Below are positions 9,158-18,216 of a DNA stretch of 64,000 nt, piece by piece. Origin of the DNA: an uncultured Prevotella sp. (lineage in GTDB: Bacteria > Bacteroidota > Bacteroidia > Bacteroidales > Bacteroidaceae). The stretch is from NCBI GenBank assembly GCA_937922435.1, contig CAKZVT010000003.1, forward strand, positions 1 through 64,000. The letters are read 5' to 3'. The notes below the pieces were generated by a model. It had not been told where the DNA came from, ran no database searches, and saw only the letters and a program-made list of their open reading frames with translations. Every line of letters begins with the position of its first letter. Position 1 is the stretch's first letter. A program made the position numbers and the translations under genes.

Positions 9158-11260
9158 ATGACACTTAAAAAATCACTTTACGCGCTCGTAGCCGTCGCCA
9201 CGCTCGGCCTTACGGCGTGCGACGATTACGACGACGGTGCACTATGGGACGCCGTGAACGACCACGAGAACCGCATCGAGGCTCTTGAACAGTGGCAGGA
9301 GCAGGTGAACGGCAACATCGCCGCGCTGCAACAGCTGTTGAGTACGACTGACTACATAACCAAGGTTACGCCCGTAACGGAGGACGGACGGCAGGTGGGA
9401 TACACCATCGAGTTCCTTAACCAGTCGCCGATAACCATCTACAACGGCGAGAAGGGCGACACCGGACAGGCCGGAGCCGACGGCGACGACGGACAGACGC
9501 CTGAAATCGGACTGATGAAGGATGCCGACGGCAACTGGTACTGGACGCTGGACGGCGAACTGATGCTCGACCAGGACGGCAACCCCATACGCGCCAACGG
9601 ACATGACGGCGACGACGGTTCTGACGGACAGCCCGGCCAGCCCGGCTCCGACGGCCAGCCGGGAGCCGCCGCCCCGACGCCGCAGATAGCCCTCGGCGGC
9701 ACGCTGACGGACGTCACCTGTTATGGCATTGACGGAAAGCAGGAGGACAGCCCGGCGGCCGACGCCTGGTATCTTAGCGTTGACGGCGGCAAGACGTGGT
9801 ACCGCATAAGCGGCGAGAAGGGCGAGCAAGGCGAAACCGGCGGGCAAGGCCAGCAGGGAGACAAGGGCGAGCAGGGAGACGCATGGTTCGCCTGCGAGCC
9901 TAAGCTGTCGGCCGACGGCCTTTATTACATCTTCACCCTGTCAGACGACGACAACACCAACCTTTCGGACAACCCTACGTTCAACGTCGCCGTGTACCAG
10001 GCCTTCAGCCTCGGCACGGGCACGCTGACCTTCGGCCCGGGCACGGTTGAAGTGCCGGTGACACTGCCTGACGGCACCACCGCCGACGACTACCAGGCTA
10101 TGGTGGCGCAGATAACGCCCGAGGGTGCCGACGGCACGTTCACCGACATATCCACCCGGGCCGGCGAGAGCGTAGGCGGATGGAGCGTGGAGGCCGACCT
10201 GCAAGGCGGAAAAGTAACTGTCACGGCGCAGGAAAGAGGCCAAAGCGCACTGCTGCGCGTCACCCTCGTGCGCAATGACGGCAGCGAGATAACCGCCTCG
10301 CGAGTGCTGTCGACTCTCGATTATGAAATAGTCGACGGCGTGTATGTTGTCTATTTGGCCGAAGGACTGTACGCGTGGAACAACGCGGCGCAGCAAGACG
10401 AAACCACGGGCTGCATCCTCGCGGCCGACATAACGCTGCCCGACGCGCCCGAAGGCGGAAGCAACTGGACGCCTATATACAGGTATTCAGGCACATTCGA
10501 CGGCGCAGGGCACACCGTCAGCAATATGACCGTCAATGACGGGTCAAACAATGACGTAGGATTTTTCCAAATATTGCATGACAATGCAACGGTAAAGAAC
10601 CTGCACTTTGCCAATGCTACGGTTAATGCCAAACATCAGTATGCATATGCCGGCGTCATTGCCGGAACTGTCGGTGATACCGACATTACAGGCTGCAGCG
10701 TTACCAATAGCACCGTTAATGCCGGTAATAATGCCGGCGGCATCGTCGGGTATGCCCGCAGTAATGCCGACATTACAGGTTGCAGCGTTACCAATAGCAC
10801 CGTTACCAGCGGATATGATACCGGCGGTATTGTGGGATTCTCCGTTGCCGCAGATTCAGGTGATGGCAATATTCACATTACAGCCTGCCGTGTTTCGGGC
10901 GGCACGGTGACCGGAGGAGGCAATGTCGGCGGCATAGTAGGGTACAATATTTATTATAGTTACATTACCGCCTGTTACACTACCGCCGGTGTCAGTGGTG
11001 GTAGTAATGCAGGGGCGTTCGTAGGATTTAATAACAGTGCGACCATCACGGCCGGCTATTGGCTTACTGATACACAGGCCGATGGCGTAGGGCTTAATAC
11101 CGGCGGCAGCGATGTAACCAAGGTGGAAGGCGGCGTAACGTGGAAGACCGCCACCGAGGCGATGAACGCCGCCATCCCCACCGACGGCTCCTGCCCGTAC
11201 AGGTTCGTGCAGAGCGACGGCGAGAACAATCCGCCCGTGCTCGAAAGTACCGGCGAATAA
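9158..11260 (+). CDS. Surface lipoprotein with collagen-like Gly-X-Y segments and GLUG repeats
   Basis: Predicted outer-membrane, probably surface-exposed lipoprotein of 700 residues. The lipobox is LGLTAC (Cys21), followed by an acidic DDYDDG export-type signal. Residues about 30-65 form a short coiled coil (NDHENRIEALEQWQEQVN) of the kind found at the start of PL29-like N-terminal domains in Bacteroidota. Three Gly-X-Y stretches lie at about residues 97-112, 148-173 and 219-243, rich in GDDG, GQPG and GEKGEQG. The C-terminal part (about 495-635) carries GLUG-type repeats such as GGIVGYARSNADITGCSVTN. The GLUG-coding DNA is visibly lower in GC than the first half. Adhesion or glycan binding is a plausible role but only inferred. 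Long direct repeats flank the gene. Confidence 0.85.
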   Translation: MTLKKSLYALVAVATLGLTACDDYDDGALWDAVNDHENRIEALEQWQEQVNGNIAALQQLLSTTDYITKVTPVTEDGRQVGYTIEFLNQSPITIYNGEKGDTGQAGADGDDGQTPEIGLMKDADGNWYWTLDGELMLDQDGNPIRANGHDGDDGSDGQPGQPGSDGQPGAAAPTPQIALGGTLTDVTCYGIDGKQEDSPAADAWYLSVDGGKTWYRISGEKGEQGETGGQGQQGDKGEQGDAWFACEPKLSADGLYYIFTLSDDDNTNLSDNPTFNVAVYQAFSLGTGTLTFGPGTVEVPVTLPDGTTADDYQAMVAQITPEGADGTFTDISTRAGESVGGWSVEADLQGGKVTVTAQERGQSALLRVTLVRNDGSEITASRVLSTLDYEIVDGVYVVYLAEGLYAWNNAAQQDETTGCILAADITLPDAPEGGSNWTPIYRYSGTFDGAGHTVSNMTVNDGSNNDVGFFQILHDNATVKNLHFANATVNAKHQYAYAGVIAGTVGDTDITGCSVTNSTVNAGNNAGGIVGYARSNADITGCSVTNSTVTSGYDTGGIVGFSVAADSGDGNIHITACRVSGGTVTGGGNVGGIVGYNIYYSYITACYTTAGVSGGSNAGAFVGFNNSATITAGYWLTDTQADGVGLNTGGSDVTKVEGGVTWKTATEAMNAAIPTDGSCPYRFVQSDGENNPPVLESTGE

Positions 11261-11265
11261 TGGTC

Positions 11266-11812
11266 TGTGTTTTGGCGGATTTGTAATCCGCCGAAAATTA
11301 CTATAAGGATTTGTAATCCGCTCAAACCACACAGCCATGAGGTAAATGTATGGACATGTGCGGATTGCAAATCCGCAATTAGAAATTGCCGGATTGCAAA
11401 TCCGGCGGAACAAATGCTTTGTGTTTTGGCGGATATTTGTGTTTCGGCGGATTGCAATCCTGTGTTTTGGCGGATTTGCAATCCGCCGAAAATTAATATA
11501 AGGATTTGCAATCCGCTCAAACCACACTGCCATGAGACGAATGTATGGGTATGTGCGGATTGCAAATCCGCAATTAAGAACCGCAGGATTGCAAATCCTG
11601 CGGAACAAATGCTTTCATAAACAGGACTTGTATTTCATCCAAACAAATTGCGGATGAACCTTGTCGGTTGACTGTTTGCATGGCGTTTTGCCGCGTTTCG
11701 GGCGGCAAAACGCCGCTTTTTACAGGCCGAAAGACGGCCTTTTGCAACGCGTTGTGTGCCAACGTGTTACGGCTGCGCATTACGGCTGTTGCCGCGCGGA
11801 GTCCAATTTTAA
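11266..11812 (+). repeat. Right direct repeat flanking the surface lipoprotein gene
   Basis: Second copy of the composite repeat at 8494-9012, same orientation, about 547 bases. Two palindromic units (about 11268-11420 and 11458-11610) are followed by the same trailing segment with the 13-bp stem (11682-11694 and 11702-11714). It begins 5 bases after the lipoprotein stop and ends just before the argS promoter. Differences from the left copy are scattered substitutions plus a short insertion between the units. Small open frames inside the units are by-products of the repeat and are not called. Confidence 0.85.
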
Positions 11813-11845
11813 TGGTGTAACGCGCCGAATGTCAGCCTTTTTTCG

Positions 11846-11853
11846 TAATTTTG
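11846..11853 (+). promoter_or_regulatory. Putative -7 element for argS
   Basis: TAATTTTG followed by CA, matching TAnnTTTG, lies 34 bases upstream of the argS ATG and immediately after the right direct repeat. No clear -33 element is seen. Confidence 0.5.
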
Positions 11854-11887
11854 CAGCCAAAACAACAATATAATAAGGTAACAGAAG

Positions 11888-13705
11888 ATGGATATAGCCA
11901 ATCAGATAAGCTGCGCGGCGCAGGCCGCCGTGAAGGCTCTCTACGGGCAGGACGTGCCCGAAGGGATGCTGCAGGTGCAGAAGACGAAGCGCGAGTTTGA
12001 AGGACATCTTACGCTCGTGGTGTTCCCCCTGCTCAAAGTTTCGCGCAAGAAGCCGGAGGACACGGCCGGGGACATAGGCCGATGGCTCGTGGAGAACGAA
12101 CCGAGCGTGGCCGCGTACAACGTGGTAAAGGGCTTCCTGAACCTCACGGTGTCGCCCCAGGCGTGGCTCGCGCTGCTTAATGACATCAACGCCGACGGGC
12201 ATTACGGCGAGACGAAGGCCGGGGACGACGCTCCGCTGGTGATGATTGAATACTCGTCGCCCAACACCAACAAGCCGCTTCACCTGGGCCACGTGCGCAA
12301 CAACCTGCTGGGCTGGAGCCTGGCGCAAATCATGCAGGCCAACGGCAACCGCGTGGTGAAGACCAACATAGTGAACGACCGCGGCATACACATCTGCAAA
12401 TCGATGCTGGCTTGGCTGAAATACGGCAACGGCGAGACGCCCGAGTCGAGCGGAAAGAAGGGCGACCACCTCATTGGCGACTACTACGTGGCCTTCGACA
12501 AGCACTACCGCGAGGAGGTGAAGGAGCTGAAAGCCAAGTACGTCAGTGAAGGCATGGCCGACGAGGAGGCCGAGAAGCGTGCCAAGGACGAGGCTCCGCT
12601 CATAAAGGAAGCCCACCAGATGCTCGTAAAATGGGAGCAGGGCGACCCCGAGGTGCGCGCCCTTTGGGAGAAGATGAACTCGTGGGTGTACGCCGGTTTC
12701 GACGAGACGTACAAGGCTCTCGGCGTAGGCTTCGACAAAATATACTACGAATCGCAGACTTACCTGAAGGGTAAGGCCAAGGTGGAGGAAGGCTTGGAGA
12801 AGGGACTTTTCTTCCGCAAGGAGGACGGCAGCGTATGGGCCGACCTTACGAATGAGGGTCTCGACCAGAAGCTCTTGCTCCGCGCCGACGGCACTTCGGT
12901 CTACATGACGCAGGACATCGGCACCGCCGAGATGCGCTTCAACGACTACCCCATAGACAAGATGATTTACGTAGTGGGCAACGAGCAGAACTACCACTTC
13001 CAGGTTCTGTCAATATTGCTCGACCGCCTCGGCTTCAAGTGGGGCAAGGAGCTTGTGCACTTCTCATACGGAATGGTTGAGCTGCCCAACGGCAAGATGA
13101 AGAGCCGCGAGGGAACGGTGGTAGACGCCGACGACCTTATTGCCGAAATGGTCAAGGACGCGCGCCAGACGAGCGAGGAGCTGGGCAAGTTCAGCGACAT
13201 GACCGACGACGAACGCGCCAACGTGGCACGCATCGTGGGCATGGGTGCGCTCAAATACTTCATCCTGAAGGTCGATGCAAGGAAGAACATGCTGTTCAAC
13301 CCCGAGGAGTCGATTGACTTCAACGGCAACACAGGCCCGTTCATCCAGTACACTTACGCACGCATCCGCAGCATCATGCGCAAGGCCAAGGAGCAGGGCA
13401 TAGAGCTGCCCTCGACGCTCGACGGCACGTATCCCGTGAACCAGAAGGAGACCGAACTAATCCAGAAAATGGCCGAATACGGCGCCGCCGTGCGCCAGGC
13501 CGGTACGGACTACAGCCCCAGCGGCATAGCCAACTACTGCTACGAGCTGACCAAGGAGTTCAACCAGTTCTACCACGACTACAGCATCCTCGGCGCCGAC
13601 AGCAACGAGGAGAAGGTTCTCCGCTTAGTTCTTGCGGCGAATGTGGCCAAGACATTGAAGAACGGCATGGCCTTGCTGGGCATCGAGATGCCGGAACGTA
13701 TGTAG
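11888..13705 (+). CDS. argS: Arginyl-tRNA synthetase
   Basis: Class Ia aminoacyl-tRNA synthetase of 605 residues that charges tRNA-Arg in the cytoplasm. The N-terminal additional domain is followed by the catalytic domain with the HIGH-equivalent HLGH at residues 132-135 (SSPNTNKPLHLGHVRNN). The KMSKS-equivalent is KMKSR at about 403-407, within NGKMKSREGTVV. A helical DALR-type anticodon-binding domain ends the protein (VLRLVLAANVAKTLKNGM). The stop is TAG followed directly by TGA. This essential gene's use of TAG as a stop is relevant to the amber codon in the GH3 gene: TAG is not reassigned here. Confidence 0.97.
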   Translation: MDIANQISCAAQAAVKALYGQDVPEGMLQVQKTKREFEGHLTLVVFPLLKVSRKKPEDTAGDIGRWLVENEPSVAAYNVVKGFLNLTVSPQAWLALLNDINADGHYGETKAGDDAPLVMIEYSSPNTNKPLHLGHVRNNLLGWSLAQIMQANGNRVVKTNIVNDRGIHICKSMLAWLKYGNGETPESSGKKGDHLIGDYYVAFDKHYREEVKELKAKYVSEGMADEEAEKRAKDEAPLIKEAHQMLVKWEQGDPEVRALWEKMNSWVYAGFDETYKALGVGFDKIYYESQTYLKGKAKVEEGLEKGLFFRKEDGSVWADLTNEGLDQKLLLRADGTSVYMTQDIGTAEMRFNDYPIDKMIYVVGNEQNYHFQVLSILLDRLGFKWGKELVHFSYGMVELPNGKMKSREGTVVDADDLIAEMVKDARQTSEELGKFSDMTDDERANVARIVGMGALKYFILKVDARKNMLFNPEESIDFNGNTGPFIQYTYARIRSIMRKAKEQGIELPSTLDGTYPVNQKETELIQKMAEYGAAVRQAGTDYSPSGIANYCYELTKEFNQFYHDYSILGADSNEEKVLRLVLAANVAKTLKNGMALLGIEMPERM

Positions 13706-13707
13706 TG

Positions 13708-13740
13708 AAGCCCCCTCCCAACCTCCCCGAGGGGAGGCGG
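13708..13740. repeat. CTCCC..GGGAG hairpin repeat, possible argS terminator
   Basis: CCTCCCAACCTCCCC GAGGGGAGG folds into a GC-rich hairpin directly after argS. Related elements lie at 911-945, 50350-50382, 58641-58672 and 59808-59843, always just outside genes. It has no T-tract, so it is not a textbook terminator. Confidence 0.5.
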
Positions 13741-13838
13741 GGGCGGACGCCGCAATAATTAAAAGTAAAGAGTTAAAAGAGCCATTTGTCGGCGCATAAA
13801 GCCCATTCGGCCCATTGGGCATATACTCCAACCAACCC

Positions 13839-14306
13839 ATGCAAAAAGGAATCGTTAATCCACCGGAATATAGGAATGATACGGTTTTTCCGTTACCTCC
13901 CGAGGTTTCGGCCGACGCACTGGCCGTAGACGCGGCGTGCAGCGGCAATCCGGGCAAGATGGAGTACCGCGGAATAGACCTTGCCACGGGCGCGCAGGTG
14001 TTCCATTACGGCCCGGTGTACGGCACTAACAACATCGGGGAGTTCCTTGCCATCGTGCACGCGCTGGCCCTGATGGAGCAGAAAGGGCTGCGAAAGACCA
14101 TCTACAGCGACAGCTTCACGGCCATAACGTGGGTCAGGAAGATGCAGTGCAAGACCAAGTTGGAGCTTAACCCCAAGACCGCCGGGCTGCACGAGGTTAT
14201 CCGACGCGCCGAGACGTGGCTCAAGACGCATCCCTTCCGCGTGCCAATCATACAGTGGGACACGCGCAAGTGGGGCGACATACCTGCCGACTTCGGCAGG
14301 AAGTGA
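13839..14306 (+). CDS. RNase H-like fold protein (bacterial type, viroplasmin-free)
   Basis: A 155-residue protein with an RNase HI-like core, predicted to cleave RNA in RNA-DNA hybrids. All four acidic catalytic positions appear present: Asp in AVDAACSGNPG, Glu in NIGEFLAIVHAL, Asp in IYSDSFTAITWV and Asp in DIPADFGRK at the C-terminus. The ATG at 13839 was preferred over the upstream TTG at 13815, because the upstream codons fall in GCCC-rich repeat-like DNA. It follows argS in the same direction with a 133-base gap and ends at a strong bidirectional terminator. Confidence 0.85.
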   Translation: MQKGIVNPPEYRNDTVFPLPPEVSADALAVDAACSGNPGKMEYRGIDLATGAQVFHYGPVYGTNNIGEFLAIVHALALMEQKGLRKTIYSDSFTAITWVRKMQCKTKLELNPKTAGLHEVIRRAETWLKTHPFRVPIIQWDTRKWGDIPADFGRK

Positions 14307-14307
14307 A

Positions 14308-14355
14308 GGCAAACGAAAACGCCGCACCCGGCCGGGTGCGGCGTTCTTGTTTGCC
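14308..14355. terminator. Bidirectional terminator hairpin
   Basis: A perfect 28-base palindrome (AACGCCGCACCCGG then its complement, 14318-14345) is nested inside an outer pair, GGCAAAC (14308-14314) and GTTTGCC (14349-14355). It sits between the convergent RNase H-like and beta-helix/SGNH genes and can serve both strands. Confidence 0.85.
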
Positions 14356-14373
14356 GACTGAGCGGTTTTAAGC

Positions 14374-17211
14374 TCACATCATCCTTACTTTTCCTTTGTG
14401 TATGTACAGTCCTTTCGAGGGCTTGCTTATCCTCTGTCCGCTCAGGTTGTAATAGTAGTTGTCATTACTGGCGGCCTCGGCTACGGTGCCGCTGATGCCC
14501 GTAGCGGCGGTCTCGTCCTTGTCGGCGCCGATTGTGTAATAGAAGGCCACGCTGAAGTTGTAGAGCGGATATGGCTTGCCGTACAGCGGCTGGCCGTCTT
14601 CGTCCTTGGGTTCGTAGTTGGGGCGGAGGCTCGGCGATGCCGGGTCGTGGTCGTAGACGAACGAGCCGTCGGTGTTCTTCGCGTCGAGGTCTATGTAGTT
14701 GTAGAAGCCCTTTGCCGGGTCGCTGTCGCGCAGGTTGCCGTGGCCGTCGTAGCCCCAGGTCTCCCTTTCCCTCGAGTCGGTGGAGTTTTGATTGACGCTC
14801 GGCACGGCCTCTACCACATGCACGTCGTTGCTGGCGTACATTATGCGTACTTCCTTGCCTGCGAGCGAGCTGTTGCAGGTGATGGTCACTTCGTCGTCGG
14901 CGGTGATTTCCACCTTCTGTATGTTCTCGCGCTGGCGGCTTTCATAAGCTCCTGTGTACACGGAAAAGCCGTAGTTCTGTATTTCAGGCACGAGGTTGGT
15001 GTCGAATTTGAGCGGCGGACACGGCACGTGGTACTTCACTATGAGCTGGTTTGCCTGCTTGCCGCGCTTCACCAGGACGGGCTGTAGCGGCTTGAAGTCC
15101 TGCTTCTCTACCACTACGCGCTGGTAAACCTTGCCCAGCATCTCGCCGTACCAGCGGTAACCGTTGGGGTCGAGGTGGCCTCCGCGGTCGGGCATCTGGT
15201 ACACCGGGCCTGCGCAGTAGATGTCGTCGTACTCGTCGGCGGCCTCAAGCTGCGCCATCGAGATTGACAAGGTGTCGCGTGCGTACTGCGCGCCAGTCTG
15301 GTATGTGATGAACACGGGGCGTTCGCTTTGCTGGTATTTCCTTACGATGTCGTCCTGCATGTTGTTCTTCATCTTCACGAGCAGTTCCTTGTAGCCCGGC
15401 TTCGACGTGGTGTTGGGCACTCCGGGGTACAGTCCCTTGTCGGGGTTCGGGTCGTAATTGAACTCTCCCTGCATCCAGAAGACGGCCGGGCACGATACTG
15501 TCGAGTTCTCCTTGCGCGTGTTGCGCATGGCTGTGTTGAGCGCGGAGAGGAAGTCTTGGTAGAGCGTCCTTGTCTCCGATTCCTTCGACAGCTCCTCTAT
15601 GCTCATGCCGCTGGTGCCGACAGACGTGGTTATGGTGCGCCCCATGCCGGGGTTGGCCTTCTGTATGTGGTTGACCGTAGCCACGATGGGGCACTCGGCG
15701 AGGTTGTTGTCAACGCGCGTGTGCTTGTCGTTTACGAACGCCGCGGCCACCTTGCTTACGAGCGGATTGATTTCGCCGGTGGTAGTGTTGCCGTAGTTTA
15801 TCCACACCTGGCTGCCCAGCATGTAGTTGTCGGGCACGTTGTCGGTGCTTATTGCCGGCCACGACTGGTGTCCGGTGGACAGGCTCTGGCCGTTGAGTAT
15901 TATGTGGGTATAGTGGTACGAGGGCTTAGTCTCGTCGGGTATGACGGGCACTGTCTTCTCCACCGCTCCCACGGCGCACTTGCCGTCGGTGAACGGACGC
16001 TTGTCGCCGAGCTGGTCGGTGTCGATGCCAAGCTCTTGCAGATACTTCGCGTCGCCGTGTGTCGCGGCGTCCTCGCCGTCGTATATGGGGAGCGCCCCCA
16101 TCTCCTCGATGTACTTGTCGTAGGGGGTTGCCAGCCCGGTGTAGTCGGCCAGGTCGTAGCCCGTGAAGCATTTGCTTGTCAATGGCACTTCAACCTGCCC
16201 CTGCGCCTGTATGTGAGCCACGTAGCTGTTGGCCAGTTCAAGGTCTTCGCCGATGACGGGCGTGTAGCCGTCGAACACCAGGTCGTTGGTATGAGGGTCG
16301 CCGTTGGCGTCGTGCCATGCCGAGCGGTTGTGCTCTATGATGCAGTTGTAAAATTTCTTCTTGACGTATTTAGTGGAAGATGCGAAGTTGAGGCCGCCGT
16401 AGTTGCGGTTCTCCTCGTCCCAAGTGTTGTCCTTCACGGTGCAGTTTATCATCTCGAACGTGCTGCCAGTGTCGAGTGCCTGGGTGAATTTCATGACGCT
16501 TACTCCCTTTGCCGTGTTGCCGTAGAACGTCGAGTTGACTATCCTGACGTTGAGCACGCTGCCCGGCTTGTTGTTCGTCAGGTAGAGCGCGCCGCCCTCC
16601 TGGTCGCAGCGGTTGTTGAGGAAGAGGCAGCGGTTGAACGTTACGTTGGTGACGGAGTTTGCGTTCCCGACGTCCTCAATCTGTATTGCTCCGGCCTGGT
16701 AGGCGGCCTTGTTGCCGACGAAACGGCAGTTCTCGAACTCGGCGTCGATGTTGCCCACGCTCATAGCGCCGCCATACAGGCCGTTGCCGTTCTGTATGGT
16801 GAGATTCTTCATGGTGACCTTCACGCCGTCGTAAGTCGCCCCGTTGTTGCGGATTTGCATGATGCGGCCGTTGCCGCCGCCGTCAAGTCCGGCACCGGGC
16901 GCGTCGCCCACGATGGTGAAGCTCTTGCCCACGGCAAGGTTGGGGCCTTCGTTGTTGCCGCTCATGGCGTCGAGCATGTCCATCACGTGGATTACGTCGC
17001 CGTCGGCCATAAGCTGCAATGCCTTGTTGAGTGTCTTCACCGGTGCGGCCTGTTCGGTGCCGCTGTGCGAGTCGTCGCCGGTCGAGGCCACGTAAATGTC
17101 TTTTGCGGCCACGTCAACGCACATCAGGTTCATTGCCAGCAGGCACAAGCCTGGCAAAATGGATGTCTTGATTCTGTTCATTTTCATGGTTGTGTTTGTA
17201 TTTAGGTTCAT
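14374..17211 (-). CDS. Secreted fusion enzyme: right-handed beta-helix + SGNH esterase + C-terminal sorting tail
   Basis: A 945-residue exported protein joining two enzyme-type folds. After a signal peptide (hydrophobic TSILPGLCLLAMNLMCVDVAA), residues about 38-430 form a parallel beta-helix of the pectate-lyase type (DIYVASTGDDSHSGT, then GGAMSVGN and GGALYLTN rungs). From about 435 an SGNH/sialate-esterase-like domain follows: block I HIILNGQSLSTG, FWMQGEFN near residue 578 and the catalytic-histidine block GGHLDPNGYRWYGE near 675. The last 25 residues (YYYNLSGQRI..GLYIHKGK) match the tail common on secreted Prevotella proteins. It probably de-esterifies, and perhaps binds or cleaves, a pectin-like polymer; that substrate is inference. 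Three in-frame ATGs lie within the first 11 codons. Confidence 0.8.
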   Translation of the reverse strand: MNLNTNTTMKMNRIKTSILPGLCLLAMNLMCVDVAAKDIYVASTGDDSHSGTEQAAPVKTLNKALQLMADGDVIHVMDMLDAMSGNNEGPNLAVGKSFTIVGDAPGAGLDGGGNGRIMQIRNNGATYDGVKVTMKNLTIQNGNGLYGGAMSVGNIDAEFENCRFVGNKAAYQAGAIQIEDVGNANSVTNVTFNRCLFLNNRCDQEGGALYLTNNKPGSVLNVRIVNSTFYGNTAKGVSVMKFTQALDTGSTFEMINCTVKDNTWDEENRNYGGLNFASSTKYVKKKFYNCIIEHNRSAWHDANGDPHTNDLVFDGYTPVIGEDLELANSYVAHIQAQGQVEVPLTSKCFTGYDLADYTGLATPYDKYIEEMGALPIYDGEDAATHGDAKYLQELGIDTDQLGDKRPFTDGKCAVGAVEKTVPVIPDETKPSYHYTHIILNGQSLSTGHQSWPAISTDNVPDNYMLGSQVWINYGNTTTGEINPLVSKVAAAFVNDKHTRVDNNLAECPIVATVNHIQKANPGMGRTITTSVGTSGMSIEELSKESETRTLYQDFLSALNTAMRNTRKENSTVSCPAVFWMQGEFNYDPNPDKGLYPGVPNTTSKPGYKELLVKMKNNMQDDIVRKYQQSERPVFITYQTGAQYARDTLSISMAQLEAADEYDDIYCAGPVYQMPDRGGHLDPNGYRWYGEMLGKVYQRVVVEKQDFKPLQPVLVKRGKQANQLIVKYHVPCPPLKFDTNLVPEIQNYGFSVYTGAYESRQRENIQKVEITADDEVTITCNSSLAGKEVRIMYASNDVHVVEAVPSVNQNSTDSRERETWGYDGHGNLRDSDPAKGFYNYIDLDAKNTDGSFVYDHDPASPSLRPNYEPKDEDGQPLYGKPYPLYNFSVAFYYTIGADKDETAATGISGTVAEAASNDNYYYNLSGQRISKPSKGLYIHKGKVRMM

Positions 17212-17273
17212 GCTTTGCCCTGTCTGTATGACGGCGCTTTCACGCCGCGGCCCTAAGGGTTTGGATTTTTTGT

Positions 17274-17281
17274 CAAAGATA
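17274..17281 (-). promoter_or_regulatory. Putative -7 element for the beta-helix/SGNH gene
   Basis: The minus strand reads TATCTTTG here, a match to TAnnTTTG, about 65 bases upstream of the gene's first ATG. Confidence 0.5.
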
Positions 17282-17348
17282 CCGGCCGGCGGTTAATAAA
17301 GCCGTGCGCAACCGGTTAATTATCAATTAATTTGCAATTCGCCGCATA

Positions 17349-17420
17349 TTAAGTCGCAAAAGGCTGCCTTTCGGCGTGCAGTTCATGGCCTTTGGGAATG
17401 CGAAAGACGGCCTTCCGCTG
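17349..17420. repeat. AAAGGCCG-family intergenic repeat
   Basis: The 364-base gap between two divergent genes holds a degenerate member of this family: GCAAAAGGCTGCCTTTCGGC, then CATGGCCTTTGGGAA, then GCGAAAGACGGCCTTCCGC. No gene is seen in the rest of the gap apart from the promoters at both ends. Confidence 0.6.
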
Positions 17421-17484
17421 TCCGTCCGCCGCGCGGTGCCGGCGAGGCGGTGCGCAGGCGGCCGATTGCGCGGCCGTTTTTTCG

Positions 17485-17512
17485 TTTGTTACGATGATTA
17501 TGCTTACCTTTG
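17485..17512 (+). promoter_or_regulatory. Promoter of the acetyltransferase gene
   Basis: TTTG at 17485-17488 and TACCTTTGCA starting at 17505 form a Bacteroidota-type promoter. The spacing of 16 bases is a little short. Confidence 0.5.
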
Positions 17513-17575
17513 CAGCGCAATGGCCTGCACCTTGCAAGGCGCAGGCCCGGTAATACATTTCACTCATACAAGACG

Positions 17576-18136
17576 ATGACCGAATTTGAAAAGATGCGCA
17601 GCCAGCAGCTGTACGACTTCTCCGACGCGGAGATTTACGCGAGCCTGAAGCACGCCAAGGACGCCTGCACGCGGCTCAACACGATGACAATCAACGACGG
17701 CGGCTACCGCGAGGCCATAGAAGACCTCATACCCGGCATCCCGGAGGACAGCGTTGTCTGCCCGCCCTTCCACTGCGACCACGGCCACGGCATCAGGATG
17801 GGCCGCAACGTGTTCGTAAACTACAACGTCACCATGCTCGACGGCGCGATGATTACCATCGGCGACAACGTCCTCATAGGCCCCAACTGCCAGCTCTACA
17901 CGCCCCAGCACCCCATGGACTACGTGCTAAGACGCAAGAGCGTGGAGACAGCCTACCCCATAACCATAGGCGAGGACACATGGCTCGGCGGCGGAGTGGT
18001 GGTGTGCCCCGGAGTAACCATCGGCAAGCGGTGCGTCATAGGGGCTGGCAGCGTGGTGACGAAGGACATCCCCGACGACTGCGTGGCCGCCGGAAACCCG
18101 GCCAGGGTGATAAGGAAAATGAATAATGAAAAATGA
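17576..18136 (+). CDS. Sugar O-acetyltransferase, maltose/galactoside acetyltransferase type
   Basis: Cytoplasmic acetyl-CoA-dependent O-acetyltransferase of the NodL/LacA/Maa group, 186 residues, the usual length. The N-terminal helical Mac domain (MRSQQLYDFSDAEIYA) precedes left-handed beta-helix hexapeptide repeats (IGDNVLIGPN, IGEDTWLGGGVVV, IGKRCVIGAGSVVTKDIP, then GNPARVIRK). The catalytic histidine lies in TPQHPMD (about His112). I chose the ATG at 17576, because the frame upstream is only the leader and promoter. The acceptor sugar is not known. The phosphatase gene follows after 80 AT-rich bases on the same strand. Confidence 0.9.
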   Translation: MTEFEKMRSQQLYDFSDAEIYASLKHAKDACTRLNTMTINDGGYREAIEDLIPGIPEDSVVCPPFHCDHGHGIRMGRNVFVNYNVTMLDGAMITIGDNVLIGPNCQLYTPQHPMDYVLRRKSVETAYPITIGEDTWLGGGVVVCPGVTIGKRCVIGAGSVVTKDIPDDCVAAGNPARVIRKMNNEK

Positions 18137-18205
18137 ATGATGAATAATGAATGGTGGAAAAATGAGTTTAACCATAAATTTTTCATTATTCATTTTTAAT
18201 TTTTA
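18118..18205. repeat. AT-rich short-word repeat with inverted halves (AATGATGAATAATGAA family)
   Basis: Words such as GAATAATGAAAAATGAATGA on the left are answered by TTCATTATTCATTTTTAA on the right, giving an imperfect AT-rich hairpin between two co-directional genes. It starts inside the acetyltransferase's last codons, so the repeat supplies its C-terminal MNNEK. Confidence 0.55.
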
Positions 18206-18216
18206 ATTTGAAGAAT

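Noticed and set aside
15328..17205. Very long antisense open frame (625 codons) over the beta-helix/SGNH gene, and similar ones at 24666-26225, 61110-62477 and 4787-5917
   Set aside because: High-GC coding DNA leaves the opposite strand open. The translations are Val/His/Ala-rich without recognisable motifs, while the other strand encodes clear protein families.
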